The notes below the pieces were generated by a model, which ran no database searches, was not told the origin of the DNA, and saw only the letters and a list, made by a program, of their open reading frames with translations. This document shows positions 7,116 through 15,325 of a stretch of DNA of 16,189 nucleotides, one piece after another. Each line of letters starts with the position of its first letter. Positions within the stretch are counted from its first letter, which is position 1. Source of the stretch: an uncultured bacterium (GTDB lineage Bacteria; Bacillota; Clostridia; Lachnospirales; Lachnospiraceae). The DNA lies in the NCBI GenBank assembly GCA_937916345.1, contig CALFUE010000124.1:1-16189 (forward strand), read 5' to 3'. Both the position numbers and the translations under genes were made by a program.

Positions 7116-7157
7116 GTCGAATAGCGCAGCATAGTGCGCGATTCGACTGTGAACAGT
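7116..7157 (+). repeat. Hairpin and short palindrome between mraZ and rsmH
   Basis: GTCGAAT-A-GCGC (7116-7127) pairs with GCGC-G-ATTCGAC (7136-7147), giving 11 pairs with one mismatch around an 8-base loop. It is followed by ACTGTGAACAGT (7146-7157), itself an inverted repeat. No T run follows, so it is not a standard terminator. It could process or tune the mRNA between mraZ and rsmH; the role is unknown. Confidence 0.6.
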
Positions 7158-7173
7158 AAAATAGGAGGCTCCG

Positions 7174-8106
7174 ATGGAGTTTAAGCATACATCGGTCCTG
7201 TTAGATGAGGTCATAGAAAACCTCGATATAAAGCCCGACGGAATATATGTGGACGGAACGCTTGGCGGAGCCGGACACTCCGCCCAGATCAGAAAAAGAT
7301 TAAAAAACGGGCGGCTCATAGGCATAGACAGGGATGAGGAAGCGATAGCGGCGGCCAGGGGGAGATTATCGGAGTTTGAAAACGGGGTTGACATAGTAAA
7401 GAGCAATTACGGTGATATCCCGCGGGTTTTGGACAAACTGGATATCGACAAGGTTGACGGTGTTCTGCTGGATCTGGGGGTGTCCTCTCACCAGCTGGAC
7501 GACGAGAAGCGTGGATTCTCCTACAGATATGACTCACCTCTGGACATGAGGATGGACAAGGATGAACCCCTAAGCGCGAAGGAGATAGTAAATGAGTATT
7601 CAAAGGAAGAACTGACAAGGGTTATAAGAGATTTCGGCGAGGAGCGGTTTGCCTCCCGGATAGCTGCTAATATAGTGAGGTTTAGAGAAAAAAAACCAAT
7701 TTTGACCACCGGTGAATTAAACCTCATCATAGAGAGATCTATCCCTCAAAAGTCACGAAAAACCGGTGGTCATCCTTCAAAGAGAACATTTCAGGCTCTT
7801 CGCATCGAGGCGAACGGAGAGCTTGCGATACTGGAAAACAGTATTGATGCCATAGCAGACAGACTTAAAGCAGGGGGGAGATTTTGTGTGATCACATTTC
7901 ATTCCCTGGAGGACAGAATAGTAAAGGAACATTTCAGGAAGCTTGAAAACCCGTGTATATGTCCGCCGGATTTCCCGGTGTGCGTGTGCGGCAGAGTGCA
8001 GGTGGGCAGGGTTGTGACCAGACATCCCATAATTCCCTCTGATGAGGAGATTGAGAAAAACCCACGGTCAAAAAGCGCGAAGCTTCGGGTTTTCGAGAAG
8101 ATTTGA
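7174..8106 (+). CDS. rsmH: RsmH (MraW), 16S rRNA cytosine-N4 methyltransferase
   Basis: RsmH uses S-adenosylmethionine to methylate N4 of C1402 in 16S rRNA, in the ribosomal P site. The 310-residue protein carries the diagnostic HTSVLLDEV start (5-13), the SAM-binding VDGTLGGAGHS (26-36) and the IGIDRDEEAI acidic strand. Also present are LLDLGVSSHQLD, GFSYRYDSPLDMRMD, the KRTFQALRIEANGEL block and the ITFHSLEDRIVKEHFR block near the end. AGGAGG (7163-7168) lies 5 bases before the ATG. It is the second gene of the dcw cluster, its usual place. A cysteine cluster near the C-terminus (PCICPPDFPVCVCGR) is a common feature of Firmicute RsmH and may bind zinc, which is inference. Confidence 0.97.
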   Translation: MEFKHTSVLLDEVIENLDIKPDGIYVDGTLGGAGHSAQIRKRLKNGRLIGIDRDEEAIAAARGRLSEFENGVDIVKSNYGDIPRVLDKLDIDKVDGVLLDLGVSSHQLDDEKRGFSYRYDSPLDMRMDKDEPLSAKEIVNEYSKEELTRVIRDFGEERFASRIAANIVRFREKKPILTTGELNLIIERSIPQKSRKTGGHPSKRTFQALRIEANGELAILENSIDAIADRLKAGGRFCVITFHSLEDRIVKEHFRKLENPCICPPDFPVCVCGRVQVGRVVTRHPIIPSDEEIEKNPRSKSAKLRVFEKI

Positions 8107-8134
8107 GCAGATTTTTGGGAAGGAGGAGTTAAGA

Positions 8135-8620
8135 ATGGCAAGAGGATATTACGAACCATCCAGCGCAGCCCGTGTTTTGGAAACGGAGGAAGATTTCTGG
8201 CAGTCTCAGCGGCAGAGGCTTGTGGTCGAGGAAGAAAGAAGCGCAGAGGAACGCAACCGTAGGCGCAGGAGGAAACAGCATTCCCGCAGAAATCAGCAGA
8301 AGGCGCTGTTAATGAGCCGCGGCTATGTGGCGTTTTTATCCTTTGCTGTTATTATAACTTGCATTACAGCGGGATATTATATAAAATTACAAGCAGAGGT
8401 GCTTGAGCACATGAGGAGTATCGCTTCCCTGGAGGCTTCGGTCAACAACATCAAGTTTACTAACGATGCGGATGAAAAAAGACTTTATTCTGTGGTTGAT
8501 CTGCAGGAGATAAGAGATGAGGCGATTTCGCTCGGTATGGGATATGCCGACCCCGACAGGATCGTGTACTACAGCGTGGAGCACCCGGATTATATGACGC
8601 AATACAGTGAGATTCCGTAA
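8135..8620 (+). CDS. ftsL: FtsL-like cell division protein
   Basis: The product is a small bitopic division protein of 161 residues, starting at ATG 8135, 8 bases after AAGGAGG (8120-8126). An open frame extends upstream, but it overlaps rsmH and has no ribosome site. The cytoplasmic part (1-60) is highly charged, with an Arg run at ~40-52. One membrane helix spans ~62-83, and the outer part (84-135) has the heptad-like pattern of FtsL/DivIC coiled coils. It ends in a segment (AISLGMGYADPDRIVYY) typical of Firmicute FtsL-like proteins. FtsL joins FtsQ/DivIB and DivIC to activate septal wall synthesis by FtsW and the class B PBP. Sequence identity is weak in this family, so position between rsmH and the PBP gene is the stronger argument. 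Confidence 0.82.
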   Translation: MARGYYEPSSAARVLETEEDFWQSQRQRLVVEEERSAEERNRRRRRKQHSRRNQQKALLMSRGYVAFLSFAVIITCITAGYYIKLQAEVLEHMRSIASLEASVNNIKFTNDADEKRLYSVVDLQEIRDEAISLGMGYADPDRIVYYSVEHPDYMTQYSEIP

Positions 8621-10726
8621 ATGGCACGCACAAAGAGTACAAAAATATTTACATACAGGATGAAGAAAAAGCTTATCGTCGTATTCGCTTTTCTCATCAT
8701 AGCATTTATAGGCCTGGTGGCGAGACTCATGTACATCGAAGACGTAAATGGAGATGTATATGAAAGAGTTGTTCTCTCGCAGCAGGCCTATGATTCTTCT
8801 ACAATAGCATACAGGAGAGGTGACATTACCGATTCCAAGGGCACTCTTCTTGCTACCTCGGTAGATGTATACAATCTCGTCCTTGATGCATACGTCATCA
8901 ATTCAAGGGATGCATATATTGATCCTTCCGTCACGGCTGTCGTGGAGTGTTACGGTGATGAGCTGAAGGAGAGCGACATTAGGGATATTCTGCAAAACAA
9001 GCCGAACAGCAGATACAATATCCTGATCAAGCGCATGTCATACGAAAATATGAGGTTGCTCTACGATATGATGAACGACGGCGAGCATCCCCTGGTGAAG
9101 GGGCTCTGGTTTGAGAAGGAATATATCAGGGTTTACCCCTACGGGAATCTGGCGGACGGTGTCATAGGCTTTACCAAAAACGACGGAAGCGGAATGAGCG
9201 GTCTGGAGAGCTATTACGAGGATTATCTCACTGGAGTGAACGGACGAACCTTCGGATATCTCAATACCGACAGTGATTACGAAAGGACCACGAAGCCTGC
9301 TATTGATGGTGGTACGGTGGTTTGCACAATTGATGTGAATCTGCAGTCGATAGTGGAGGACAAGATCCACGAGTTCGCCGAGGTTTACAGGAATAATTAC
9401 AGGGATGGGGCAGGTGCCGAAAATATCGGCGTCATCATAATGAACCCGAAGACCGGAGCGGTCATGGCCATGGCGGATTATCCGGATTTCGATCTCTCGA
9501 ACCCGAGAGACTTGAGCGCGTATTACACTGACGAAGAAATATCGGCGATGGATGACGATGAGATGTATGACGCGCTGAATGGTATCTGGAAGAACTACTG
9601 CATATCCTCCACCTATGAGCCGGGCTCTACGGCAAAGCCGTTCACCGTGGCCTGCGGCCTCGATACAGGCTCTTTAAAGGGGGATGAAGTCTATCTCTGC
9701 GACGGAGGGCAGCACGTGGCCGACTATTACATCAGATGCGTGAACATCTACGGGCATGGCATGGAGACATTGGAGGGAGCGCTGATGGATTCCTGCAACG
9801 ACGCCCTTATGCAGATGGCGGACGCCATCGGTATATCCAATTTTACCACATACCAGAGGCTTTTCGGCTTTGGCCTGAGAACAAATATCGACATACCGGG
9901 TGAGGCAAGGACAGACTCCCTGGTCTATACCGCCGATAATATGAAACCCATAGATCTGGCGACTAATTCCTTCGGTCAGACCTTTAATACTACGATGATC
10001 CAGCTTATCACAGGCTTTTCATCCCTGATAAACGGGGGATATATGTACCAGCCCTACGTGGTGAGCGAGGTGGTTTCTCCCGGTGGACAGCTTCTGATGC
10101 ACAAAAGCCCCGAGGTATTAAAGCAAACCATCGCCAGATCTACATCTGATACTCTGCGGGGTTACCTGAACAAGGTTACTTCCGGTGATGGAACGGGACA
10201 CTATGCAAAGGTGCCGGGCTACTCCATGGGTGGCAAAACCGGTACTGCGCAGATGATACCGCGAGATGGGATTAATTATCTGGTCTCATTTATTGGATAT
10301 CTTCCGGCGGATGACCCGGAGCTGGTGATTTACTGCGTTGTGGACAGACCGAATGCGGCGGATCAGCCCCATTCGACCTTCGCGCAGAATATAGTCAGAG
10401 AGATACTGGAGGAGGCGCTGCCATATCTGGGTGTCTATCCGGACGAGGAGATTCCCGGGGATGACTATGATCCCGAGAGTACAAATATGCTGACGGGAGT
10501 AGCGATCTTTTCGGAGCATGCAGTCGAGGTACAGCAGACATACAGTGCCTCAAAGCTGATAACGCCTGTGGCTGAGGATACTCCCACTGAAGATGACACG
10601 GTGGGTGACACAGGGGATACGGATGAGCTGGATATAGATGAAGAATCGGCCGGGGGCTCTGAGCGCATAGAGGGGATCCCTGAGGAGACAGCAGGAGGAG
10701 ATGCTGAAGCAGAGGAGGATGAGTAG
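8621..10726 (+). CDS. ftsI: Class B penicillin-binding protein (FtsI/SpoVD type), septal transpeptidase
   Basis: This enzyme cross-links peptidoglycan at the septum as partner of FtsW. It has 701 residues, with one membrane anchor at ~16-38. The N-terminal pedestal carries the R65-R-G-D-I69 signature. The transpeptidase domain shows all three motifs: S336-T-A-K339 (nucleophile S336), S391-C-N393 and K539-T-G541. There is no recognisable PASTA domain. Instead the protein ends in a ~70-residue acidic Asp/Glu/Thr/Gly-rich tail predicted to be disordered outside the cell. The ATG directly follows the ftsL stop with no clear Shine-Dalgarno, so translation probably depends on coupling to ftsL. The lack of PASTA makes vegetative FtsI/PBP2-like more likely than a SpoVD or PBP2x type, but the exact subtype is inferred. 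Confidence 0.93.
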   Translation: MARTKSTKIFTYRMKKKLIVVFAFLIIAFIGLVARLMYIEDVNGDVYERVVLSQQAYDSSTIAYRRGDITDSKGTLLATSVDVYNLVLDAYVINSRDAYIDPSVTAVVECYGDELKESDIRDILQNKPNSRYNILIKRMSYENMRLLYDMMNDGEHPLVKGLWFEKEYIRVYPYGNLADGVIGFTKNDGSGMSGLESYYEDYLTGVNGRTFGYLNTDSDYERTTKPAIDGGTVVCTIDVNLQSIVEDKIHEFAEVYRNNYRDGAGAENIGVIIMNPKTGAVMAMADYPDFDLSNPRDLSAYYTDEEISAMDDDEMYDALNGIWKNYCISSTYEPGSTAKPFTVACGLDTGSLKGDEVYLCDGGQHVADYYIRCVNIYGHGMETLEGALMDSCNDALMQMADAIGISNFTTYQRLFGFGLRTNIDIPGEARTDSLVYTADNMKPIDLATNSFGQTFNTTMIQLITGFSSLINGGYMYQPYVVSEVVSPGGQLLMHKSPEVLKQTIARSTSDTLRGYLNKVTSGDGTGHYAKVPGYSMGGKTGTAQMIPRDGINYLVSFIGYLPADDPELVIYCVVDRPNAADQPHSTFAQNIVREILEEALPYLGVYPDEEIPGDDYDPESTNMLTGVAIFSEHAVEVQQTYSASKLITPVAEDTPTEDDTVGDTGDTDELDIDEESAGGSERIEGIPEETAGGDAEAEEDE

Positions 10727-10734
10727 GAAGTATT

Positions 10735-11709
10735 ATGTTGGTACTGACAGTTATTATATCGTTTTTTGCAGTCTATTTCTGCGAAAAGCCGCTGATACCG
10801 GTGCTTCGCCGGTTAAAGGTCGGCAATACGGAGCGGGAGGAGCTTGAGAGCCACCAGAAGAAGACGGGCACACCCTCCATGGGGGGCCTTGGCATTCTGA
10901 TAGGTGTTTTTGTGGCCTGCGCAGCAGCGATCCTTCTTATGGGAATAGATGCTGATCAGATCACGGATCTGTTCATTGTGTTCGGTCTTGTGACGCTCTA
11001 TGGTCTGACCGGATTTCTGGATGATTTTCTGAAGGCGAAGAAGCACAAGTCCGACGGATTAAAGGCGTGGCAGAAAATGCTGCTCCTTTTTGCAGTGACG
11101 GTGCTTCTCCTGATCTTTCTGATCAACAAGGATCCTTCCCTCATCACTTGTGTGAGATTTCCCTTTATCGGAAGAACCATACATCTGGGATGGCTGGGAT
11201 ATGTAGTATTCTTTCTCGCGGTGCTTGGCACCATAAACGGAGTTAATCTGACAGACGGTGTGGATGGCCTGGTGAGCAGTGTCACCGTGCCTGTGGCTGT
11301 GTTCTTCGCAGTGGTTTCTATAACGACTGGCAACACTGTGGTATCCATATTCTGTGCTGCCATGGGAGGTGCACTGATGGGATTCCTGATGCACAATTCA
11401 AATCCCGCAAAGATATTCATGGGCGATACAGGCTCCCTTGCTTTGGGCGGATTTGTAATTATATGCGCTTATCTCACGGGGACGATAGTTTTTGTGCTGA
11501 TAGTGGGTCTGATATATTGGGTTGAGGTGCTCTCAGTGATGATGCAGGTGACGTATTTCAAACTCACACACGGAAGGAGGATATTCAGGATGGCGCCCAT
11601 ACACCACCATTTTGAGCTCTCTGGTATGAGTGAGACCCAGGTGGTTAATTCTTTTGCTGTTGTGACGGTGCTTTTGGTATTGATCGGACTTTGGGGGTAT
11701 TTCGGATGA
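10735..11709 (+). CDS. mraY: MraY, phospho-N-acetylmuramoyl-pentapeptide transferase
   Basis: MraY transfers phospho-MurNAc-pentapeptide from UDP to undecaprenyl phosphate in the membrane, forming lipid I. The 324-residue protein has about ten hydrophobic helices and the expected motifs. These are TGTPSMGG near the start, D96-D97 in GFLDDFLKAKKHKSDGL (metal/substrate site), N-L-T-D174-G-V-D177-G-L, N-P-A-K-I-F-M-G-D231-T-G-S, and the H290-H-H292 of APIHHHFELSG. It starts 8 bases after the PBP stop, with AGGAAG as a modest ribosome site. Its stop overlaps the murD start by 4 bases. It supplies the lipid-linked precursor used later by FtsW and the PBP. Confidence 0.97.
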   Translation: MLVLTVIISFFAVYFCEKPLIPVLRRLKVGNTEREELESHQKKTGTPSMGGLGILIGVFVACAAAILLMGIDADQITDLFIVFGLVTLYGLTGFLDDFLKAKKHKSDGLKAWQKMLLLFAVTVLLLIFLINKDPSLITCVRFPFIGRTIHLGWLGYVVFFLAVLGTINGVNLTDGVDGLVSSVTVPVAVFFAVVSITTGNTVVSIFCAAMGGALMGFLMHNSNPAKIFMGDTGSLALGGFVIICAYLTGTIVFVLIVGLIYWVEVLSVMMQVTYFKLTHGRRIFRMAPIHHHFELSGMSETQVVNSFAVVTVLLVLIGLWGYFG

Positions 11710-13040
11710 ACAGAAAGATTTTGGTAGTCGGAGCAGGAAAGAGTGGTATAGCGTCATCAAAACTCTTAAAGACCAGGGGAGAGGAAGTAACTCTCTATGA
11801 TGGAAACAAGGAGCTGGACACTGAAAAGCTGAAGCAGGACACGGGAGTCGAAAGGGTGATATTGTCGGGATTGACGACAGCTATCGCGAAGGAGTTTGAC
11901 CTGGCGGTCTTTTCGCCGGGAATCCCTCTTGACTGTCCGGACGCGCTCATTATAAAAGATGCTGGAGTGCGCATTATAGGCGAGATAGAGTTAGGGTATC
12001 TCTGCGGAAAGGGCAGTATATGCGCCATTACAGGAACAAACGGAAAGACTACTACCACAGCTCTCACGGGAGAACTCTTAAAGAATGCCTTTGATGATGT
12101 GAGAGTGGTAGGAAATATAGGAAATCCTTTTACCGGGAATGTTTCGGATACCAAGGATACGACCATTATGGTTGCGGAGATATCATCTTTCCAGCTTGAG
12201 ACAGTGGAGGAGTTTGCCCCGAAGGCCGCTGCAATACTGAATATCACGCCGGATCATCTGAACAGGCATCATACCATGGAGGCGTACATCGCCGCAAAGG
12301 AGAGGATCGCGATAAATGCTGAGACTGTCGTGTTAAACTATGATGATGATGTGCTCAGGGATTTCGGAGAAAAGATAAGCGACAAGAAAAATGTCATCTG
12401 GTTTTCCTCTGCGAAAAAGATCGATACGGGATATTACCTTGAGGATGGTGTCATAAAGTGCTCGGCAGACGGCGTTATCACGGATATCATTAATGTTTCC
12501 GAGATGAATATCATCGGGACTCACAATCACGAGAATGCAATGGCGGCCATAGCCTTAAGCTTTTCCATGGGGGCAGATGTCAGCGCGATCCAAAGGGGGT
12601 TAAGGAGCTTTGTCGCCGTGGCTCACAGGATCGAGTTTGCCGGCGAGAAAAACGGCGTGAAATATTATGACGACTCAAAGGCGACTAACACGGATGCTGC
12701 CATAAAAGGCATCTGCGCCATGAGCGGACTGACATATCTGATAGGAGGCGGCTATGACAAGGGCGGAAGCTTTAAGGATTGGATCGAATGCTTTGACGGC
12801 CGTGTAAAGAAGCTTCTCTTGATAGGCGTGACAAAGGACAGGATCAAGGAAGAGGCTGAGGACCTCGGATTTACCGATACTATAAGCTTTGAGACCATGG
12901 AGGAGGCCTTTGATTATGCCGCAGAAAATGCGGTAGCGGGAGAAAATGTCCTTTTGTCGCCCGCCTGCGCTTCCTGGGATATGTTCAAGTCCTATGAGCA
13001 AAGGGGTGATATTTTTAAGGAGCTTGTCAGAAAGTTATAG
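11706..13040 (+). CDS. murD: MurD, UDP-MurNAc-L-alanine:D-glutamate ligase
   Basis: MurD adds D-glutamate to UDP-MurNAc-L-Ala, an ATP-dependent cytoplasmic step. I start it at ATG 11706, which overlaps the mraY stop (ATGA) and has GGGGG about 8 bases upstream; a TTG in frame at 11691 is less likely. The product is 444 residues. The N-terminal Rossmann-like domain begins KILVVGAGKSGIASSKLL. The ATP loop is G110-T-N-G-K114-T-T. Further Mur ligase signatures are GNIGNPF, AEISSFQLE, ILNITPDHLNRH, HNHENAMAA, the HRIE...YYDDSKATN block and the C-terminal LSPACASWDMFKSYEQRGDIF, which is specific to MurD. ftsW begins 3 bases after its stop. Confidence 0.97.
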   Translation: MNRKILVVGAGKSGIASSKLLKTRGEEVTLYDGNKELDTEKLKQDTGVERVILSGLTTAIAKEFDLAVFSPGIPLDCPDALIIKDAGVRIIGEIELGYLCGKGSICAITGTNGKTTTTALTGELLKNAFDDVRVVGNIGNPFTGNVSDTKDTTIMVAEISSFQLETVEEFAPKAAAILNITPDHLNRHHTMEAYIAAKERIAINAETVVLNYDDDVLRDFGEKISDKKNVIWFSSAKKIDTGYYLEDGVIKCSADGVITDIINVSEMNIIGTHNHENAMAAIALSFSMGADVSAIQRGLRSFVAVAHRIEFAGEKNGVKYYDDSKATNTDAAIKGICAMSGLTYLIGGGYDKGGSFKDWIECFDGRVKKLLLIGVTKDRIKEEAEDLGFTDTISFETMEEAFDYAAENAVAGENVLLSPACASWDMFKSYEQRGDIFKELVRKL

Positions 13041-13042
13041 AG

Positions 13043-14170
13043 ATGGTTTCGGAACTGAAGAAGAGACAAATTAAATATTTTGACTACACACTGCTTTTTT
13101 TGGTGATATTTTTGCTCTGTTTTGGTCTTGTGATGCTCTATTCCGTCAGCACCTACGACGGTCAGGTGACATACGGGGATGCGGCGTATTACCTGAAAAA
13201 ACAGCTTGTCTATGAGGTTGTCGGATTTCTTGCCATGCTTTTTATATCTTTCCTGAACCACAGGCTCTTCAAGAAATTCGCGAAGCTTTTCTACGGGATT
13301 TCCCTCATTTTATGTCTTCTTGTCTTTACACCTCTGGGCACTACGCATCATGAGTCCAGGAGATGGTTAAAGATAGGCGGTTTTGAATTTCAGCCCTCGG
13401 AGCTCTTGAAAATTGCTGTGGTACTTATGCTCGCGGCTGTGATATCAGATATGCCAAAAAAAGTACAAAAGTTCAAATATGTGGTGGTTTTGGCAGTGAT
13501 GTTCGTGCTCGTGCCGACCCTGGTAGTTTTTGTGAGCAACGCGTCAACAGCCATAATAATTGCGATCATCGGTTTTTCTGTCATTTTTGTGGCCAATAAG
13601 TGGTATCTGCCATTTGTGGCGCTGCTGGGTGCGGGTGTCGGCGCAGGATATCTGTTTTTGCAGTTTTTTGCCTATCGCATGGAGAGGATAGAGGTTTGGA
13701 AGAATCCGGAGGCCTACGACAAGGGATACCAGACCATGCAGGGGCTCTATGCCATAGGCTCCGGCGGCCTCTTCGGAAAGGGACTTGGCAATTCCATGCA
13801 GAAGCTTGGAAATATCCCGGAGGTTCAAAACGATATGGTGTTCGCCGTGGTCTGCGAGGAGCTTGGTATATTCGGCGCGGTCTGTGTAATACTGCTTTTC
13901 GTGCTGCTGCTCTGGAGATGTATGGTTGTGGCGATGAATGCCGGCTCTCTCTTCGGATCGCTGACTGTCACGGGCATCATGGTGCATATCGCCCTTCAGG
14001 TATTGTTAAACATAGCGGTGGTCACAAACACCATACCGAACACGGGTGTGACGCTGCCCTTTTTCAGCTACGGTGGAACCTCCACAATGCTGATACTGGC
14101 GGAGATAGGTATTGTACTGTCAGTCTCCAGAAATATAAAGGTTGATCCGGGAGCAGGTTATGAAGAGTGA
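13043..14170 (+). CDS. ftsW: FtsW, septal peptidoglycan glycosyltransferase (SEDS family)
   Basis: FtsW polymerises glycan strands from lipid II at the division site together with the class B PBP. The 375-residue protein has about ten hydrophobic helices. Family marks are GLVMLYSVS in helix 1, ESRRWLKIGGFEFQPSELLKI, the loop GYQTMQGLYAIGSGGLFGKGLGNSMQK, P259-E-V-Q-N-D264 with the conserved Asp thought to act in catalysis, and the final VTLPFFSYGGTS. Only a weak purine stretch precedes the ATG, 2 bases after murD, so coupling is likely. It overlaps ftsQ by 11 bases. RodA is the paralogue, but the dcw location favours FtsW. murG, often next to ftsW, is absent. Confidence 0.93.
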   Translation: MVSELKKRQIKYFDYTLLFLVIFLLCFGLVMLYSVSTYDGQVTYGDAAYYLKKQLVYEVVGFLAMLFISFLNHRLFKKFAKLFYGISLILCLLVFTPLGTTHHESRRWLKIGGFEFQPSELLKIAVVLMLAAVISDMPKKVQKFKYVVVLAVMFVLVPTLVVFVSNASTAIIIAIIGFSVIFVANKWYLPFVALLGAGVGAGYLFLQFFAYRMERIEVWKNPEAYDKGYQTMQGLYAIGSGGLFGKGLGNSMQKLGNIPEVQNDMVFAVVCEELGIFGAVCVILLFVLLLWRCMVVAMNAGSLFGSLTVTGIMVHIALQVLLNIAVVTNTIPNTGVTLPFFSYGGTSTMLILAEIGIVLSVSRNIKVDPGAGYEE

Positions 14171-14894
14171 AAAAAAGAGAAGCTTTATACCGTTTCTTGC
14201 GGTGCTGCTCATTGTGGCAGTGCTGGGGGTGGTGGGATATATGCTCGCCACCAGGCTTTTTGTCCTGGATAATATAGAAGTGGAGGGCAACGAGGTATAC
14301 AGCGAGGATCAGATAAAGGAGATACTGCTCTCGGATGAGAATTCCTGGAGCACGCTCTATCTGTTCTTTAGCTATAATTACGGTGGAAAGAAGGAGATAC
14401 CCTTCATCGACACCATGGAGATGAGCTTTGTGGATCCCCACACCATCCATGTAAAGGTTTACGAGAAGGGAATACTGGGCTATCTCTATATACAGTCAGT
14501 AGGGCAGTACGCCTATTTTGACAAGGACGGCTTCGTGACAGAGATCTCAGGCAGTGAGATCAAGGGTGTGCCCGAGGTTGACGGTATAGATGTGGGGAGT
14601 GTGGTGGTTTATGAGAAGCTCTCTATAGACGACGACAGTATGCTCTCCGATCTGCTGCTCTTAGCGGGGCTGTTAAAAAAATACGGAATATCCGTCAAAA
14701 AGATCAGTTTTGACGGGCACGAGATGACGCTTTACATCAAAAAGATACAGGTGAAGCTGGGAACCGGGGATGAGCTGACTGAAAAGATAAGGAGGCTTCA
14801 GAAAATTCTTCCGAAGATAAAAAAGAAGAAGGGTGTGCTCCACATGGAAAACTGGACGCCTCAGACCACGGACATAATCTTTGGACCAAATTAA
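14160..14894 (+). CDS. ftsQ: FtsQ/DivIB-type division protein
   Basis: FtsQ (DivIB in Firmicutes) is a bitopic scaffold that, with FtsL and DivIC, controls the FtsW-PBP synthase. I start at ATG 14160, with GGGAG at 14149-14153; a TTG in frame at 14142 is further upstream without a proper site. The product is 244 residues: a basic start (KSEKKR), a membrane helix at ~9-31, then the POTRA domain opening with LFVLDNIEVEGNEVYSEDQIKEIL. The beta domain follows, with HVKVYEKGILGYL and a YAYFDKDGFV strand. A basic C-terminal end (KIKKKKG, then HMENWTPQTTDIIF) closes it. The start overlaps the ftsW stop by 11 bases. A 431-base non-coding gap follows. Confidence 0.9.
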   Translation: MKSEKKRSFIPFLAVLLIVAVLGVVGYMLATRLFVLDNIEVEGNEVYSEDQIKEILLSDENSWSTLYLFFSYNYGGKKEIPFIDTMEMSFVDPHTIHVKVYEKGILGYLYIQSVGQYAYFDKDGFVTEISGSEIKGVPEVDGIDVGSVVVYEKLSIDDDSMLSDLLLLAGLLKKYGISVKKISFDGHEMTLYIKKIQVKLGTGDELTEKIRRLQKILPKIKKKKGVLHMENWTPQTTDIIFGPN

Positions 14895-15325
14895 GCCTGC
14901 GCGCCCGTGATTTAGATGGTGGCTGTGGATACAGAGCGTTTATATATGTTGATCATTTACTTTATGGCTGTAAATGACAGCGTGTTGCTCCGGGTGGAGC
15001 GAAGTGGTAAAAATTTACCCTTGCCAAAGCGTGTGAATAAGGGTAGAATAACATATTGGATGTTTAGGGAAATACTGATTAAGTGTTTCGCTCGCGAAAA
15101 TTGCAGGCACGAAGTGCTGTTATTAAGCGGTTTTTTGCGATCCTTGCGGAGCATTGCCAGGGAAACGCTGAATTAATCTGCGTTTCCTTAGAGATTTGTT
15201 TTCATAGGGAATATATATCAGAAGCCTGGTACTGTACAACGAACTAAGTGAGTTGTTGACAGCACTGGCATACGACTAAAGTAAGTCAGATAATAAACCA
15301 GCGTTATTATGAGGAGGGAAGCTAT
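14895..15325. other. Hairpin-rich intergenic stretch between ftsQ and ftsZ
   Basis: No convincing gene is present. The stretch holds a series of inverted repeats: 14953-14977 (8-bp stem TCATTTAC/GTAAATGA), 14987-15000 (GCTCC/GGAGC), 15016-15045 (TACCCTT/AAGGGTA), 15069-15089, 15086-15099 (TTTCGC/GCGAAA), 15107-15117, 15159-15189 and 15237-15258 (8 bp with a one-base bulge). A TTGACA lies at 15256-15261 without a good -10. No hairpin is followed by a clean T run. It may contain a palindromic repeat element plus the leader of ftsZ. Confidence 0.6.
15066..15189. repeat. MITE-like palindromic element before ftsZ
   Basis: The left end AGGGAAATACTGATTAA (15066-15082) and the right end, read on the other strand, AAGGAAACGCAGATTAA, agree at 13 of 17 positions, forming imperfect terminal inverted repeats of a ~124-base segment. 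Each end also folds on itself: GAAATAC/GTGTTTC at 15069-15089, and AGGGAAACGC/GCGTTTCCTT at 15159-15189 with one wobble pair. Two smaller hairpins lie between. A TA stands at both borders. This looks like a small non-autonomous mobile or REP-type element, but repeat copies cannot be shown in one window. Confidence 0.45.

Noticed and set aside
8042..8134. Upstream extension of the ftsL-like gene into rsmH
   Set aside because: It overlaps conserved rsmH codons. The site at 8120-8126 and ATG 8135 give the normal FtsL start.
10998..11420. Long antisense open frame opposite mraY
   Set aside because: It is a shadow of the coding strand. mraY has full family motifs, and the antisense protein is low-complexity with no ribosome site.
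14916..15176. An 86-codon open frame in the ftsQ-ftsZ gap
   Set aside because: It has no Shine-Dalgarno, unconvincing composition, and runs through the palindromic element whose hairpins explain the sequence.
15256..15282. TTGACA as a promoter for ftsZ
   Set aside because: The -35 match is perfect, but the best -10 (TAAAGT at 15277) is poor and only 15 bases away. Kept as a note, not a call.
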